From contig NC_089243.1 in assembly GCF_000512585.2 (NCBI RefSeq), forward strand, positions 1,364,001 to 1,428,000: a stretch of DNA of 64,000 nucleotides. Reading direction: 5' to 3'. The notes beneath the pieces were generated by a model. It saw only the letters and a program-made list of their open reading frames with translations. It did not search any database and was not told where the DNA came from. The stretch's first letter is position 1. Every line of letters begins with the position of its first letter. Positions 23,623-35,332 of this stretch are shown one piece after another. This DNA comes from Kwoniella bestiolae CBS 10118. Taxonomy: Eukaryota > Basidiomycota > Tremellomycetes > Tremellales > Cryptococcaceae. Made by a program: the position numbers and the translations under genes.

Positions 23623-24862
23623 ATCTGCTTTAAATGTCAATTGGGTGTGTGGATGTGTGGTACGAATGTGTGGATGATCAGGTATGACAGTGTGCAATCT
23701 ATGTTAGGTAGCTGTGTGATGGAGACAAATGCGGTTACGCAAGTATTGAAAGGTTCGGCGGAAAAGTTGGAAAAGGTAGTGTGAAAAAGAAGACCGAGCA
23801 CCTTGGCTGTCCGTTTAACCGGGTTTATACGTCGTCCACGGCAATCGTCCGCTTTTCAGGGCAGTGAGAAGAACCTTGGATCCTTTCTTGGGATCACATC
23901 CTTTTTCACCGAGAAAACGCTCCACTGACATCATCGTCCACAATCTCTTCTTCCCAGATGAGACTGTTGAGATCAGAGGACAGTTTTCTTGGGGCAAAAT
24001 GCACGAGATCACTGGCTTAGCATCACGAAAAGAACTCGAAGACAGGGGAAGGGGCTATGAAGTACTTTTTTGGTTGTCTATTCCCATAACCAGTGTCACA
24101 TCCCAAAGGACAAGAGTAATGATTTCTCAAAAGCTGGGAGTGCGGTGCATGCGAACGTCTCACTACAGCTCTCCTAAACACTACGAGTAAGATAATCCAG
24201 AAACTCTTAGGCTTTCGGTTAGGTAACTTGGACGGCGAAGTCAAATTTCGCTTAGGGGAACATCGTCCAAGTGGCATTGTGTGCTCTTCTTGCGAGACAC
24301 ACTGGTTGAAAGAATACCATAGCGTGATAGCTAGGTGTGGACCATTCGAGTATTCCGCGCGAGGAATGTGTATTGATCGGTACTTTGAGACAAGAAGTAC
24401 TGTACTTGAGAATAAGGAATAGAGGAAGTTCTATCTATGATGTCAATCTTCGAAGTTTCGACCAGTGTGACCAGTGTGCGAAGGCATGTAAGGCGGTAGA
24501 GCATCGCTGAATGTTAAGCTCTGTGGTCTAGACTTTTCCCCTTGATACCTACCACGAGCCTTGGACTGACGTCACATGAGAAACCAGAAGGGAGCAAGGT
24601 GCACCGCCTAGTTCAGGTCAAAGGTTCAAGGCATTTGGATGCTTCGTCTGTCTTCTTGCGCTTGGGCTATTCAATCGTCTCGTTCCTTATATACCATATA
24701 TCTATATATAGTCAGATCTTTGGCCAATTGAAACAATTTCGTTTTTCAATTGTCTCTTTGGCTCTCTACTTGCCAGATCCATAGGTTTTTCCTTTTTGCT
24801 TCACAGCAAAGCATCTTACAGAGCTCCAGCCCCACACGCTTCATACGGTGCCACAGAGTCCC
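23623..24862. other. Intergenic with an uncertain open-frame pair
   Basis: Plus-strand frames at 23864-24115 and 24201-24422 could be joined by an 85-bp intron (24116-24200, donor GTAATG, acceptor CCAG) to give about 158 residues, but there is no ATG at the 5' end and no family motif. The segment GLASRKELEDRG faintly recalls LISRKDFDAY of the gene at 24863. A TATATATA run precedes that gene. Confidence 0.25.
24703..24710 (+). promoter_or_regulatory. TATA element upstream of orphan member C
   Basis: TATATATA lies 153 bases before the ATG at 24863, with a second TTATATA at 24688-24694. It fits a promoter for the intronless gene downstream. Confidence 0.4.
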
Positions 24863-25837
24863 ATGCCCCTTCAGCAAGCTTTACGTCGAGCTTTGAAGCC
24901 TCGCTCAGGCAGATCAAGCACGAAATGTCCTTCGACTTCTGCTGGGACGGATCAGGATCAAACCTCTGAAAAGACCGAACCGTCCTATCATAGGGTGTAT
25001 GAAGGGGAGGTAGAGAGGAGGTCTCACTTTACCATCAGATGTCTTACATCTGGGGTTGACAGTTTGACCCAGCCTGACTGGATACAAACCGCTTCAGTGA
25101 AGCTTACAATAAGCGAAGATTTTCATGTCATGGGACAGGTGACCAATTGGGAAATCGCTCTTCATCGAGACTCTGAGTGTGATCGAGCACCAGAACCTGC
25201 CTCTGAAACCATCGTTGTCCCCTTTTTTCCTGATCGTTTTCCTGATCGTCCTAAACCTAGCAGAGAAATCTTAGCAAGTGAACTTTTTGAGAACGGCGAC
25301 TCGTCTAAAATCATCAGCGGTCACGTTCCCGAAACGGGAGTCGAACAGACACTGTACAATTATCTGGAAAAGGCAACCATCAAGCCCTATGAAGGGCAAC
25401 ATCAACCTTGTAAAGGCTGCCCAAAGAGTTCTGCCCCGCACGCCATCTCCCTGATATCCAGGAAAGATTTCGATGCATACAAAGACGGCAATTCGGAACC
25501 AGCTTTAGAAGAACGATTGAAGCTACATGCCCATTGTCCATTGTATGAAAGAGGCTACAATTACACCCTGACAGATGTCCGGCACAGAGACCTTTCTCAG
25601 CACTGGCGAGCTCAATCCAACGAGCCGAAGTCGAACGGGTTCAAGGAGAAGATAGCGTACGAGATCGAACTCAACTGGAATGAAGTGACTGATCCGAGAG
25701 ACACGAATCCAAACTATCCTTTCGAGGATGACGATCGGATGTTTGCAAATCTTTTCGACAAGTTCGATGGAACGCCCGGAGACTTCAGTTCCAAACAAGA
25801 TAAAATCGAACGAACGATAACAGTTGGGAAAGCTTGA
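24863..25837 (+). CDS. Hypothetical intronless protein, orphan family member C
   Basis: A single exon of 324 codons starts MPLQQALRRALKPRSGR and ends TITVGKA. The first 45 residues are basic and Ser/Thr-rich; the rest is mixed and mostly charged. No known domain is recognised. A CKGC pair at about residue 190 is followed by ISLISRKDFDAY and, 25 residues on, HCPLYERGYNYTLTDV. This spacing and pattern parallels IALVSEAQLAAY and ITPLRRREIAYVY of the gene at 20272, so I place it, with less certainty, in the same family. A GTG fifteen bases upstream is not used as the start. No signal peptide or membrane helix is evident. Function unknown. Confidence 0.65.
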   Translation: MPLQQALRRALKPRSGRSSTKCPSTSAGTDQDQTSEKTEPSYHRVYEGEVERRSHFTIRCLTSGVDSLTQPDWIQTASVKLTISEDFHVMGQVTNWEIALHRDSECDRAPEPASETIVVPFFPDRFPDRPKPSREILASELFENGDSSKIISGHVPETGVEQTLYNYLEKATIKPYEGQHQPCKGCPKSSAPHAISLISRKDFDAYKDGNSEPALEERLKLHAHCPLYERGYNYTLTDVRHRDLSQHWRAQSNEPKSNGFKEKIAYEIELNWNEVTDPRDTNPNYPFEDDDRMFANLFDKFDGTPGDFSSKQDKIERTITVGKA

Positions 25838-26591
25838 GTATCCCCATTGTTTATGATGCATGGCTCAGCTTGTCCCTCTACCCCATTGCAGCCTGATCAG
25901 GGCATACAGGCAGGTCGGAAGGTACCGAGCATTGCTGTTGCGATGATGTTCCAACTTCCTTAATCATTCTGTTGATTGACCCATATCTAGTCAGACATAT
26001 GGTCTGTCACAATTGATTGCGGCTGTCATCGATACCTCAGTACATGGTGTAACAGAGTAGGAACAATTACACTGGTGCACCACCAGTATCAAGGGATTGT
26101 GTCCAATTATGGAGTTCTGAGCTCTTGACGATGGAGCAAGCACGGCAGGTGGAGCAAAGAGAGGACAGACAGCTGATATCACATATCGCCTGGCACAAAA
26201 TTTAAAGGCAAAACGTGCGTGATCCCGCTGAGCGCCACACGGGTATCAAGCATACCGTGTATATGACTTTTCGCTTCAAAGCAAGACCAGTCTCTCGAAA
26301 ATGACGGGGAATCTGCTTGGCCATCTGCTTCTGCGGGGATGTCCAAAAGCTTAGAATGGCGATACAGCTGTGCAGACTTGTTCATCCACCGGCCCTCTCG
26401 TGCATATTCGGTGGCAGAGCGCCACCATTGTCACCTGCGCATGAATTCATGTGGCATCTCGAACTATGACATGGACAATATGAAATGATGCAGTACGTCA
26501 ACAATCGCTATATGTCTCAAACTGTCTCGAAAGATTGGGAAGTTGATAGCCTGACAAGTCCTGTCAGACATCTCCCCAGACGAGAAGTCTC
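25838..26591. other. Intergenic, no gene seen
   Basis: About 750 bases downstream of member C and downstream of the small minus-strand gene. Open frames on both strands are below 70 codons and carry no motif. Confidence 0.4.
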
Positions 26592-26846
26592 TTACTTCTC
26601 GGACTTGGTGTTGTTATCCCCAGTTCGGGTTGCGCCACCGCCTGGGGCCAACCCTGAAAGACCAAATTTCTTGGTGGGATCAGTGGCATTGATGCCGAGG
26701 TTACTCGCAGCGTTCTGAACGGACTGGTCGGATGCTCGCATGGTCGAGGGGAGCAAGGAGGTGAGAAGATCCCCACCACCTTGAGAAGAGGAGGTGTTTG
26801 TGCTTGTGTTTGTGTTTGTGTTGGTGGATTGTTGTTCAGAAGACAT
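26592..26846 (-). CDS. Small Thr/Asn-rich protein, 84 residues
   Basis: A single exon starting MSSEQQSTNTNTNTSTNT and ending TGDNNTKSEK. A Thr-Asn dipeptide run at residues 8-18, encoded by GTGTTT-type repeats on the plus strand, precedes a more ordinary stretch (LLTSLLPSTMRASDQSVQ) and a Gly-rich tail. It is polar, with no hydrophobic signal or membrane segment, and probably disordered. I recognise no family; small hydrophilic proteins like this are often stress-induced in fungi, but that is only inference. A TATAAAAA element 110 bases upstream supports transcription. Confidence 0.6.
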   Translation of the reverse strand: MSSEQQSTNTNTNTSTNTSSSQGGGDLLTSLLPSTMRASDQSVQNAASNLGINATDPTKKFGLSGLAPGGGATRTGDNNTKSEK

Positions 26847-26955
26847 TGTCGTAAATGTTCAAGGACTGGTTTGGTCTTGGTTAAGATATATGTGTGAACT
26901 CGTTGAGATGATTGTTGAGGAGAGGAAAAAAGGTATTGTCTTGAATTGTGCAGCC

Positions 26956-26963
26956 TTTTTATA
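26956..26963 (-). promoter_or_regulatory. TATA box of the 84-residue small gene
   Basis: Read on the minus strand the bases are TATAAAAA, 110 bases before the ATG at 26846, in a clean promoter-like setting. Confidence 0.55.
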
Positions 26964-28336
26964 CCTTTTCCTGGCACTTTGAGCTTACGACTGACTGTGT
27001 CATCTCTCAGGCCACCATGATACGTAGGGCAAAGGTCTAGACTCAATTAGTCATGCTTCCTATCTGTTGAGTTGAGTTGTAGTCATCCAGCCGAGCTCTC
27101 AGGTAGCTTATCAGAAGAGGTGGAGGAAGGATTCTCAAGATCGTCATAACCTCTGTCTTGTAGGATATGTCAAAGCGACGCACGTTCATAAGAAAAGCCT
27201 TCGAGCCTTATCTCATGCTTTAAAGCTCGTCGAATTCTGTGAGCGTTTCGATTCTCGCTTGCTTGACATCACTCATGGGCGATCGAATTAGAAGGTCCCA
27301 GAAGACCCACATCTTCATGAATACCATCATCAACAGTCGTCATGCAATATGTGATCGGTACAGGTATGAAAGGATGGAGGGGCTACGCACGCCAGCCTTC
27401 GATAGAATTTATGATATTCTTTATGCTAACCTACTGCATGCAAGAGGAAGGCCACCATACTCTATAAGCAGTGCAGATGAGTAGTCGCAGTCTCCCTGGG
27501 GAGGCACGTATTGCATTTCGGGATATCTGAAACTCGTCGTTGCGACTAGTGTCATAAGCTTCAAGCGTCTTCGATTGATCGTAATATGATAATACTCTCG
27601 GGTAACTGAGGTATGCATATACTCTACTCGATGTCGCTAAGAAGGCTTCGGTATGAGTCATCAAGACATCGTATGTGGCCTGATGACCGATCTGTCCAGC
27701 ATTGGTCATCCGTTTGGTCTGACAAACATAGCCTCACGAAGGCAACTATCCATGTCTCTCGTGAACGTGTCAGCTTCGATTCCATGTACCTTAGCCTTCC
27801 ACATCGTACTGTACAACTAGGCCTTCTTCCCACTCCTCAACCGAAAGATACAGTATCCTGTGTGACATCACAACTCCTCGTCAAGATCCTCCATAGAAGT
27901 CCTGTTCAGGCACAATACGCCCTTCCCCACTCTCGAGATCGTATCTTTCGGTAGTCAGCCCCCTCCAGACATGCACATCATCAAAGGTCTTCCATAGATG
28001 CCCTCATCCTGGCCTCTACCCTGACTCAGGAGTATCACTTTACATAACTTGCCCAGCACCTTACAGTGCAGATTCACATTGCCTTTTGTAGCGCATCAAG
28101 AAGTTCAATGGTGCGGTACATCATCCCAGTGTCATTTTCGCTCAGAGCTACAGACAGATGTTGTCCTGTGAGCGTAACAAACGCAGGCCTACCAATGTGA
28201 CTTATACTCTGGATTTTACGCTCCTCCAGATGCTCATCCCCCAGATCCTTTCAGACCCAATGCAATGCATTCATTTCACATATGAATTCCTTTTCCTCAA
28301 TTAAGCAAAACTGCAGTACTGACCACGTCCTACATC
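26964..28336. other. Gene-poor stretch upstream of small gene and downstream of ARO1
   Basis: About 1.4 kb. Frames at 27239-27484 and 27613-27954 (plus) and 27431-27709 (minus) overlap one another, have no motif and no splice continuity. I see no supportable gene; decayed coding sequence is possible. Confidence 0.35.
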
Positions 28337-31300
28337 CTACTGATTCTCGAAGTATTTGGCCATAACCCCCTCTCTAACCTTCCTCTCCGGTGCCCTCTTC
28401 CCCGTCCAAAGTTCAAACTGCACCAAACCCTGCAACACCAATATCTCAACCCCGGGAACACTCCTCCACTTTCCACTAGTGTTCGACTCGGCCAACTGGA
28501 GTAAAGCAGTTTTGTAAGGTTTGTACGCTAGGTCAATGACCACTCCTCCCTCTTTCCTGCCCAATAGACTTTCGGGGAGATGAATCCCCTGTTCGGATTG
28601 CGAGAGGACTAGCGAGTTACCGGGCACAGTGGAAATTACCACTGAAGGTTGTAAGTTACCGAAGGAATCTATCACTTGGATATTATAATTTGAAGGGAAA
28701 GATCCTTTAACCTTCAAGGCATTTTCGAGTGTTCGATTGAACAGGTATATCATCTTGAAACCTAATTTGTATAGCGCGTAGATGGCTGCTCGACAGGTAC
28801 CTCCTGCACCAATCACCAATCCCTCACTTGAAGAGGGTTTAGTGTTAGATGGAAGGTTGGATAACGTAGCTTGGTAGATCGCTTTCCAATCTGTATTCTC
28901 CCCGTGCAACTTGCCTTTGGAGGGTACGATAGTATTCACCGCTCCGATGACTTTCACGTCTTCTGAGACGGAGTCCAGATGAGGGATGATATCGAGTTTT
29001 AAGGGGATAGTGACACTTGCTCCTCCGAAATCCTGCGATCGAATGACATCTAATACACCTTGATCTACTTTGTCTGATTCGTGTAGACCATATTCGTGGG
29101 GATATCCTAGAGCTTGGAAACCGGTATTGTGTAATGTAGGTGAAACAGAATGAGCGATGGGACTACCGAACAAGTAGAATCTCTTGGAAGGTAACAATCC
29201 AATTAGATTTCGGATCTTTAATACCTCTTTCACGGTCAATTGTCCAGGTGCAGCTCTGGAGGGTAAGGCCTCGTGAGTGACTGGAGTGAGGATCGGGTTG
29301 AGAGCTCGAGAGAGTTGTCCGGCAGCTCCCATGTTGATAGCTAAGAGAGGTTTGAAACCAGGTTGAGAAAGAACTTCTTCGACAAATAATGATAATTTCG
29401 AGTTATCCAGAAGAGTCTTGGCTGTACCGACTATCTTGACTATATCGCCGTATTTGGAGCATAAGGAATACTTCGATCGAACAGCTTGCTTGTCCCATGC
29501 CATCGATCCGGTCCAGTCGTGCCATGAGGCAATAATGTGCGATTTACCTTTACTCTCCGATATGCCTTGGAGGACCTCAGCAGGCCATGATACTTCGAGA
29601 TCGACGTATTCACACGCCGATCTTATACCTAATTCTACTACCGATCGGTATAGCGCTGGCTGGTCTGAAGGCGCCATTCCACCTTGATCCTTGGATCGTA
29701 CCGAGAAGACGACGGGTAGTGAGGTAGCGAGTCGAAGCGAGGCCAGTTGTTTAGCAACGAAAGAGGGAGGTGGTAATCCAGGTGAAGTGGGAGCGGTCCC
29801 AGCAGGGTTTAGCAAGTCAAGTCGAAGTTCGACCGCATCAGCACCTTCCGTCAATTCCTCAATCTGAGCTAGGGCGGGAGTGATATCGGGGAATGTCAAC
29901 GATAAGAAAGCAGTGGGATTGTCACTTGATAATCTAGGTCGATTTGTTTCGATCCCTTTGATGAACTTGAAGAACCTTGCGCATTCCCTCCTCATAGCTT
30001 GTTCGTGCTGTTGAGGAGATTGGCTACCGACGGGATCAAGAACATTGTAGAATTCATGGCTTGAACATGAAGCGTACCATGGTTCTCTTCGCTTGAAGAC
30101 ATCGGCGAATGATTCGCCCCAATTCGGTCGAGCAGCGGTATTACCAATGGATGAAAGGAAGTTATCGATGTCTTCTAAAGCTCGAGTAACGTGGATAACT
30201 AAGCCTCCTTTGGAGACATGGGATTGAAGGAGCTGTCGAGCGACTTCTGTTTCTACCACTCCTCCACCTAATGCAATCACATGGTTCCCCTTTCTCTCCT
30301 GTATGTATCTCCCCAAGATCTCAGTTTCGACACGTCGGAACTCTTCCCAGCTATTAGCAGCTACGAAGTCGGCAACTGATTGTTTGGTCTCTTCGAAGAA
30401 GGTATCATCGGCATCGGTGAACTCCCCGCCAAGAACATCAGCAGCTAATCGACCAATGTAGGTCTTTCCAGCACCTCTCATACCGATGATGAAGATAGGG
30501 TGATCGGATTGAGATTGATCGACTGAAGTGGCGGGTTTGGCTGAGGTAGAAGCTTGCTTGTGGGTTTCAAGCTCCACACCTTCAACAGGAATACCAATCT
30601 ATTTGTATCGTCAGCATTCGCGTCTCAGCCTGGATATGATGATGATCTGAATGAACACACCTTGTTCTGAAGATCATCCCAGAAGTTGGGCCAAGTCTTC
30701 TCAACACACCTCTTCTCCTCAATAATGGTCTTCTCAACGATACAGGCCAAAACGCTGAAAGCCATAGCCACTCGATGATCGTCGTAACAGTGGACAGAAG
30801 CACCTCGGATGAGTGATGGCGCAGCTTTACCAATCACGATAATACCATCATCGAATTCATCGGTCTCGACGCCGAATTTAGCTAAATAACGAAAACAGTC
30901 ATCAGCAGCTGCGTTCACATGAACATCCATGCCATTCAGCTGCTGGGATGTAATACTCACCAAGCTGATCCCTCATAGCTTTAATCCTATTACATTCCTT
31001 AACCCTCTGATTGGCAATACCGTAGATCCTCGAAGCGGTAGGAGGTAGTCCCTGGACTTGTCGTTCAGGTAAAGCGGGGAGATTGGCCACAGCAGCAAGC
31101 ACAGAGGCAGTCAAGAAAGCATCCGTCATAGGCTCCATATCTACGTTACCCAATGCTCTGAGCTGGCCAACGGGAGGTCCAGTGACCTTTGTGGACGTAA
31201 GGGTCTGTTCGACGGTACAGCCCATAGGTTCCAACACTTCTTTAGCGAATCTTGCGTCACCTTGTAAAGAGGATGAACCGATATTGGAGATGGTACAGGT

Positions 31301-33746
31301 CGTTCCGGTGATAGCGGCAATGGCAAGTGGGTAAGTAGCGCTCGAAGCGTCCGACTCAACAGAGTAGTCGGATGGGTTCTTGTACGTCCCCTTGGGGATG
31401 ACATAGACATCCAGGAGATTACCAGCAGAATCGGTTTTTCGCTGAACGGTGATTCCGAATTGAGCCATCATAGCTGTTGTCATATCGATATAAGGTTGAG
31501 AGATGACTTGACCACCTGTCAATTCCAGTACCACTTCCTCGGCAGCGTATGGTGCACAGAGAAGGATCGAAGAGACGTATTGACTTGATACTGAAGCGGC
31601 GAGCTTAATATGTCCACCTTTGAAACCGTCAGTCTCGATATCGAGGGGAAGACATCCTTGGCTTTCAACGTATTTGATCTTGGCTCCATTGGCGGATAGA
31701 GCATCAACTAAGGGACCGATGGGTCTTTGTTTCATTCGAGCATTACCGGTGATAATGGTGGATTTTTCGGTAGGTGCGGCGCCGGAAACCATGGCACAGA
31801 CAGTGGTAAGGAATCGAGAAGCTGTACCAGCGTTACCGAGGTAGAGCTCTTTGCCTTTGGCAGGAGCGGAGAGAGTACCGCCACCACCCTCGACGACGAT
31901 GGTGTCACCTCCATCTTCCCATGAGAAGACGGCGCCCTAGTAATGAATTTGTAAGCTGTGTTGGCATAGGCGATATGAGAATAGCTCACCTTGAGCTCTA
32001 CGAGAGCGTTCATCATGACAGCAGTGTCATCAGAGTGTAGCAAATTCCTGATTCTGCAAGTACCAGTAGCTAGTGCAGCCAGGACCAAGGCTCTGTTTGA
32101 GATAGATTTGGAACCTGGAGTGGCCATGGTGATTGGGGATTTGGTGGGAGTACCGGAGATGACGGTAGCAGCTTCGCACAAGACTCTTCTAATGACTTCA
32201 TCAGCAACGACTGAAGCTCTCTCTTCATAGGTTTTACCGATTCTCGAGAGTAAAACGATCTTCTTCGCTGGACCCGAGTTCTTCTTGTCGATTCTCATGA
32301 TATCCAATAACCTGTCCACGGATAGTTGACTGGAAGCAGGTAAGGAAGTGATTCTTCGGTCGGACAAGGAGATGGGTAATCCATAAGCTTGAAGACATCT
32401 TGTCAACCTTCCTACAGCGACTTGACTGAGAACACCGAGTTGTCGGGCAACCTCAGCTTCCAAGATGATACCGACTGAAACACATTCACCGTGGAGCATG
32501 GCAGGTGTGAGAACAGCTTCGATCGCATGTCCGATAGTGTGTCCGAAGTTGACCAAGTTTCGCAATCCGGTTTCTCGCTCGTCGATAGTGACGATATGGG
32601 CTTTCACGTAAATTGAGCCTGAGACGACTCGAAGAAGTAGTGACTGAGCGTGTGATCGGTCAGATTCGAATCGACCGGCAGTGGATGAGGTGGTGGGTTT
32701 GGTAGATGCTGCGAGGGAGATCTCGGCGGATCGGGATTCGAGGAGAGCGAAATCGTCGTCTTTCCAGATAGCGGCGGTCTGGGAGACGTGATTTAGCAAA
32801 TGCGCAGATCATCCGAAGAAAGTGAATGACAGATAAGAAGAAGCCGTTAAGCGAAAATGAGTTATAGACAGCCAGAAACGAAGCGTATTATGACAGGATC
32901 GTTCAGTGAAGAGAAAAGAAGGATATCCAATCTTCTCCTTCCCCAAGCACAGACTACCCGGACCAAACTCCACACTCACCTTGACAACCTCAGCCATTCC
33001 ATTACTAACCTCCCTAGGCGGGAGCGTAGTCAAAAAGGCAAGATCCACAAAAATATAAGCAGGTTGCCAGAAAGCACCGATCAAGTTCTTCCCATGAGGG
33101 GTATCGATGGCGGTCTTGCCTCCTACGGCAGAATCGACCATCGCCAAGAGGGTTGTGGGGATTTGGACAAACTTGACTCCTCGCATGCTGTGTGGTACGT
33201 AGATTAGCAGATGCATCACCCTGGATAGACAATGATCCCGCATGCTTCTAGCATGAGGTTGATGATCCATTCGTCGCATATTGATTCCAACCACACCCAT
33301 AAATTTGACCACACTCATATATTCAACAGCTAAGGGAAAATTGCAACTCACAAAGTAGCAGCCACGAACCCCGTCAAATCACCCACCACACCCCCACCAA
33401 AAGCCAGTACGACCGTATCCCTAGTCAACTTCTGATCCAACATCCAATCTTCAATCTCCTCTTTCACCTTTCTTGATTTGGCCGTCTCTCCAGGAGCGAC
33501 CTCATATACCAAGAATCTAGACTTGGCACCCGTCTGAGCATAGGCATGTTTGAGATCATCGAGGTAGAGTGCCGATAGGTGGGTATCGGTGATGAGAACG
33601 TAAGCTGATGAGGGGAGGTTGGAGGTGATGGTGTTGAATATGTAGGGGAGGAGATGGAATCCGCAGTGGATGGATTCGTTGCCCAGTATAGATATTTTAA
33701 GGACGTCCGCCAAAGGAGTAGGAGTAGGAGCGGACATGGTGGACAT
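28337..33746 (-). CDS. ARO1: Pentafunctional AROM polypeptide (shikimate pathway)
   Basis: One cytosolic polypeptide carries five consecutive steps from DAHP to EPSP. In order: 3-dehydroquinate synthase (about residues 1-390; GGGVVGDLTGF, AMVDSAVGGKTAID, NFGHTIGHAIEA), EPSP synthase (about 400-850; PGSKSISNRALVLAALATG, ITGNARMKQRPIGPL), shikimate kinase (about 870-1060; P-loop GMRGAGKTYIG), type I 3-dehydroquinase (about 1070-1290) and shikimate dehydrogenase (about 1300-1600; LFGSPIAHSVSPTLHNTGF). Total about 1,600 residues, normal for fungal AROM. Five introns lie in the first two domains, while the last three domains share one 2.2-kb exon. All visible signature motifs are intact. The ATG at 33746 is taken; another Met three codons on would also serve. 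The upstream region carries a Gcn4-type site, matching amino-acid starvation control known for yeast ARO genes. Confidence 0.97.
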
Positions 33747-34133
33747 GATGGTCAAATGTACCTCTTTGACTTGTATGGGTATAGAGAGAATAGAGGTGAT
33801 CTCTGAGGTAAAGGTCAGACCTTTTATATTGTTGACGGATCACTTCGGATTCAACCTCCCCTTTCTTGACTTTTATTTCTAACTCGACACTTTGACATTT
33901 ACTCGTTACCCTGAATGGTTATGGGGGGATGTTGAGTCACGTGACTAAGATAGACACGTGTGACTTACAGATATCGTTCGAACAGAGGTCCAAGCGCGAC
34001 TGTTAGTGCAAGTGTAGCACTGTTGATACAGTACTTTGGGCTGATGAAGTATGGACAACAGTTGGAAATAGCATACAATATAGCACAGAATCACATCCAC
34101 GGCATAAGCGGTCTAAGAGCATAATGACCCTCA
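33747..34133. promoter_or_regulatory. Divergent promoter region, ARO1 / tubulin cofactor B
   Basis: The 387 bases separate two start codons. They contain a Gcn4-type site overlapping an E-box palindrome and a second E-box, listed separately. No TATA box was noted. Confidence 0.6.
33933..33960. promoter_or_regulatory. Gcn4-type site fused to CACGTG palindrome, plus second CACGTG
   Basis: TGAGTCA at 33933-33939 is a perfect Gcn4/AP-1 consensus. It overlaps CACGTG at 33938-33943, and AGTCACGTGACT at 33935-33946 is a perfect 12-bp palindrome. A second CACGTG lies at 33955-33960. The cluster is about 190-215 bases upstream of the ARO1 ATG. Gcn4 control of ARO genes and bHLH (Cbf1-type) binding to CACGTG are established in yeasts; use here is inferred. 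Confidence 0.6.
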
Positions 34134-35332
34134 TTAGCATCTTCGTGACTTCCCCAGATACTCACTCCGAACGACGATTCGATACCTCCCTAACAATCAG
34201 TCAATTAAAAGTGAGCCTGACCCCCTCTCTCATCTCCCATCTCCCAACCACAGCTTACGAATGTTCACTGTACAGGACAAGCTCGTACCCATAACAGGCA
34301 TCTCACCGCAATATCAAATCCTCTCCCTCTACCCATCCTCCGACGCAGTCACTCTCGGCTCATCCAAAGCTATCGCTCAGCTCAATGACCAAGAGAGGAC
34401 GTTGGGGCAGTATGACATAAGGGAATGGCAATGTATCAAGGTGAGCTTCGTGTTCAGTGGATCCGCTCCAAAATCTCAAGACCACGTAGCTCACCAGTTG
34501 TGTTTTTTGTGTATAGGTAGACAACACAGATCCCAATTATAGACCTGGGGAATTCACCGATGAGAGTAATTTGGAGAGGTTCGAACTGACCAACGAGGAA
34601 TATGAGAGTAGAAGTGGTGAGTTTCCCATTCCCAGGTTCTTTTATTTGAAAACGTCTACTCTACAATCTTGGAGGAGTCGGAGGGATACATGCCAAACAT
34701 CTGGCATTCTACCTCCGCGGTACGACCGTACTAATCAATATACCTTGAACCAGATACCGTCCTCTCCCACTTGAAAGCCAACAAACTCGGTAGATTCGCC
34801 CCTATCCCTACAAACCTCACTTACCCACCCCCTCCTCCAACAACATACGATAGTAACATAATACCCAACGCACGATGCGAGGTATCTCACGGATCAGATG
34901 GGTCAGGTCGAAGAGGGACAGTTCGGTTCGTAGGTGAGGCGTCGATAGGGAAGGGCGGGGTATGGGTGGGGGTGGAATTGGATGAACCGCAGGGGAAGGG
35001 GGATGGAGAGTGAGTAATCGTCGCTTATACTTGAATTTACTCTGGTTCTTCTCTTCTTTCCTTGATACATCGCCATATTTGTCTCTTCCCTGCCCCTCTC
35101 CTTACTGTCTTCCATGGCTTGTCATCTGTCTTGCTCACCCTGCTTCTCGTACGAATGCCATTCACAATGATACAATCCATATACTGATCTATTCCCCCTT
35201 GTTCGCAGAGTCGAGGGCAAACGATATTTCCAGTGCCTACCCCTCCATGCAACTTTTGTCCGTCCAGATAAAGTCACAATAGGTGATTTCCCAGAGGAAG
35301 ATCTGATGGCTTCAGACGAAGATGAGATATAG
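34134..35332 (+). CDS. Tubulin-folding cofactor B (Ubl plus CAP-Gly)
   Basis: Cofactor B binds alpha-tubulin and, with cofactor E, helps build and take apart tubulin dimers in the cytosol. The first exon (MTLISIFVTSPDTHSERRF) and second exon (LVPITGISPQYQILSLYPS) make the N-terminal ubiquitin-like domain. A linker with YESRSD and KLGRFAPIP is typical of the family. The CAP-Gly domain follows with GRRGTVRFVGEASIGKGGVW and, after an intron, VEGKRYFQC. The C-terminus ends ASDEDEI, an acidic tail of the kind that in human TBCB includes a final DMI-type signal. About 240 residues in five exons, the usual size. The ortholog is called ALF1 in budding yeast. Confidence 0.92.

Noticed and set aside
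24480..24660. Possible tRNA (A-box-like and GGTTCAAGG B-box-like bases)
   Set aside because: The two elements are spaced and oriented wrongly and no acceptor stem can be drawn.
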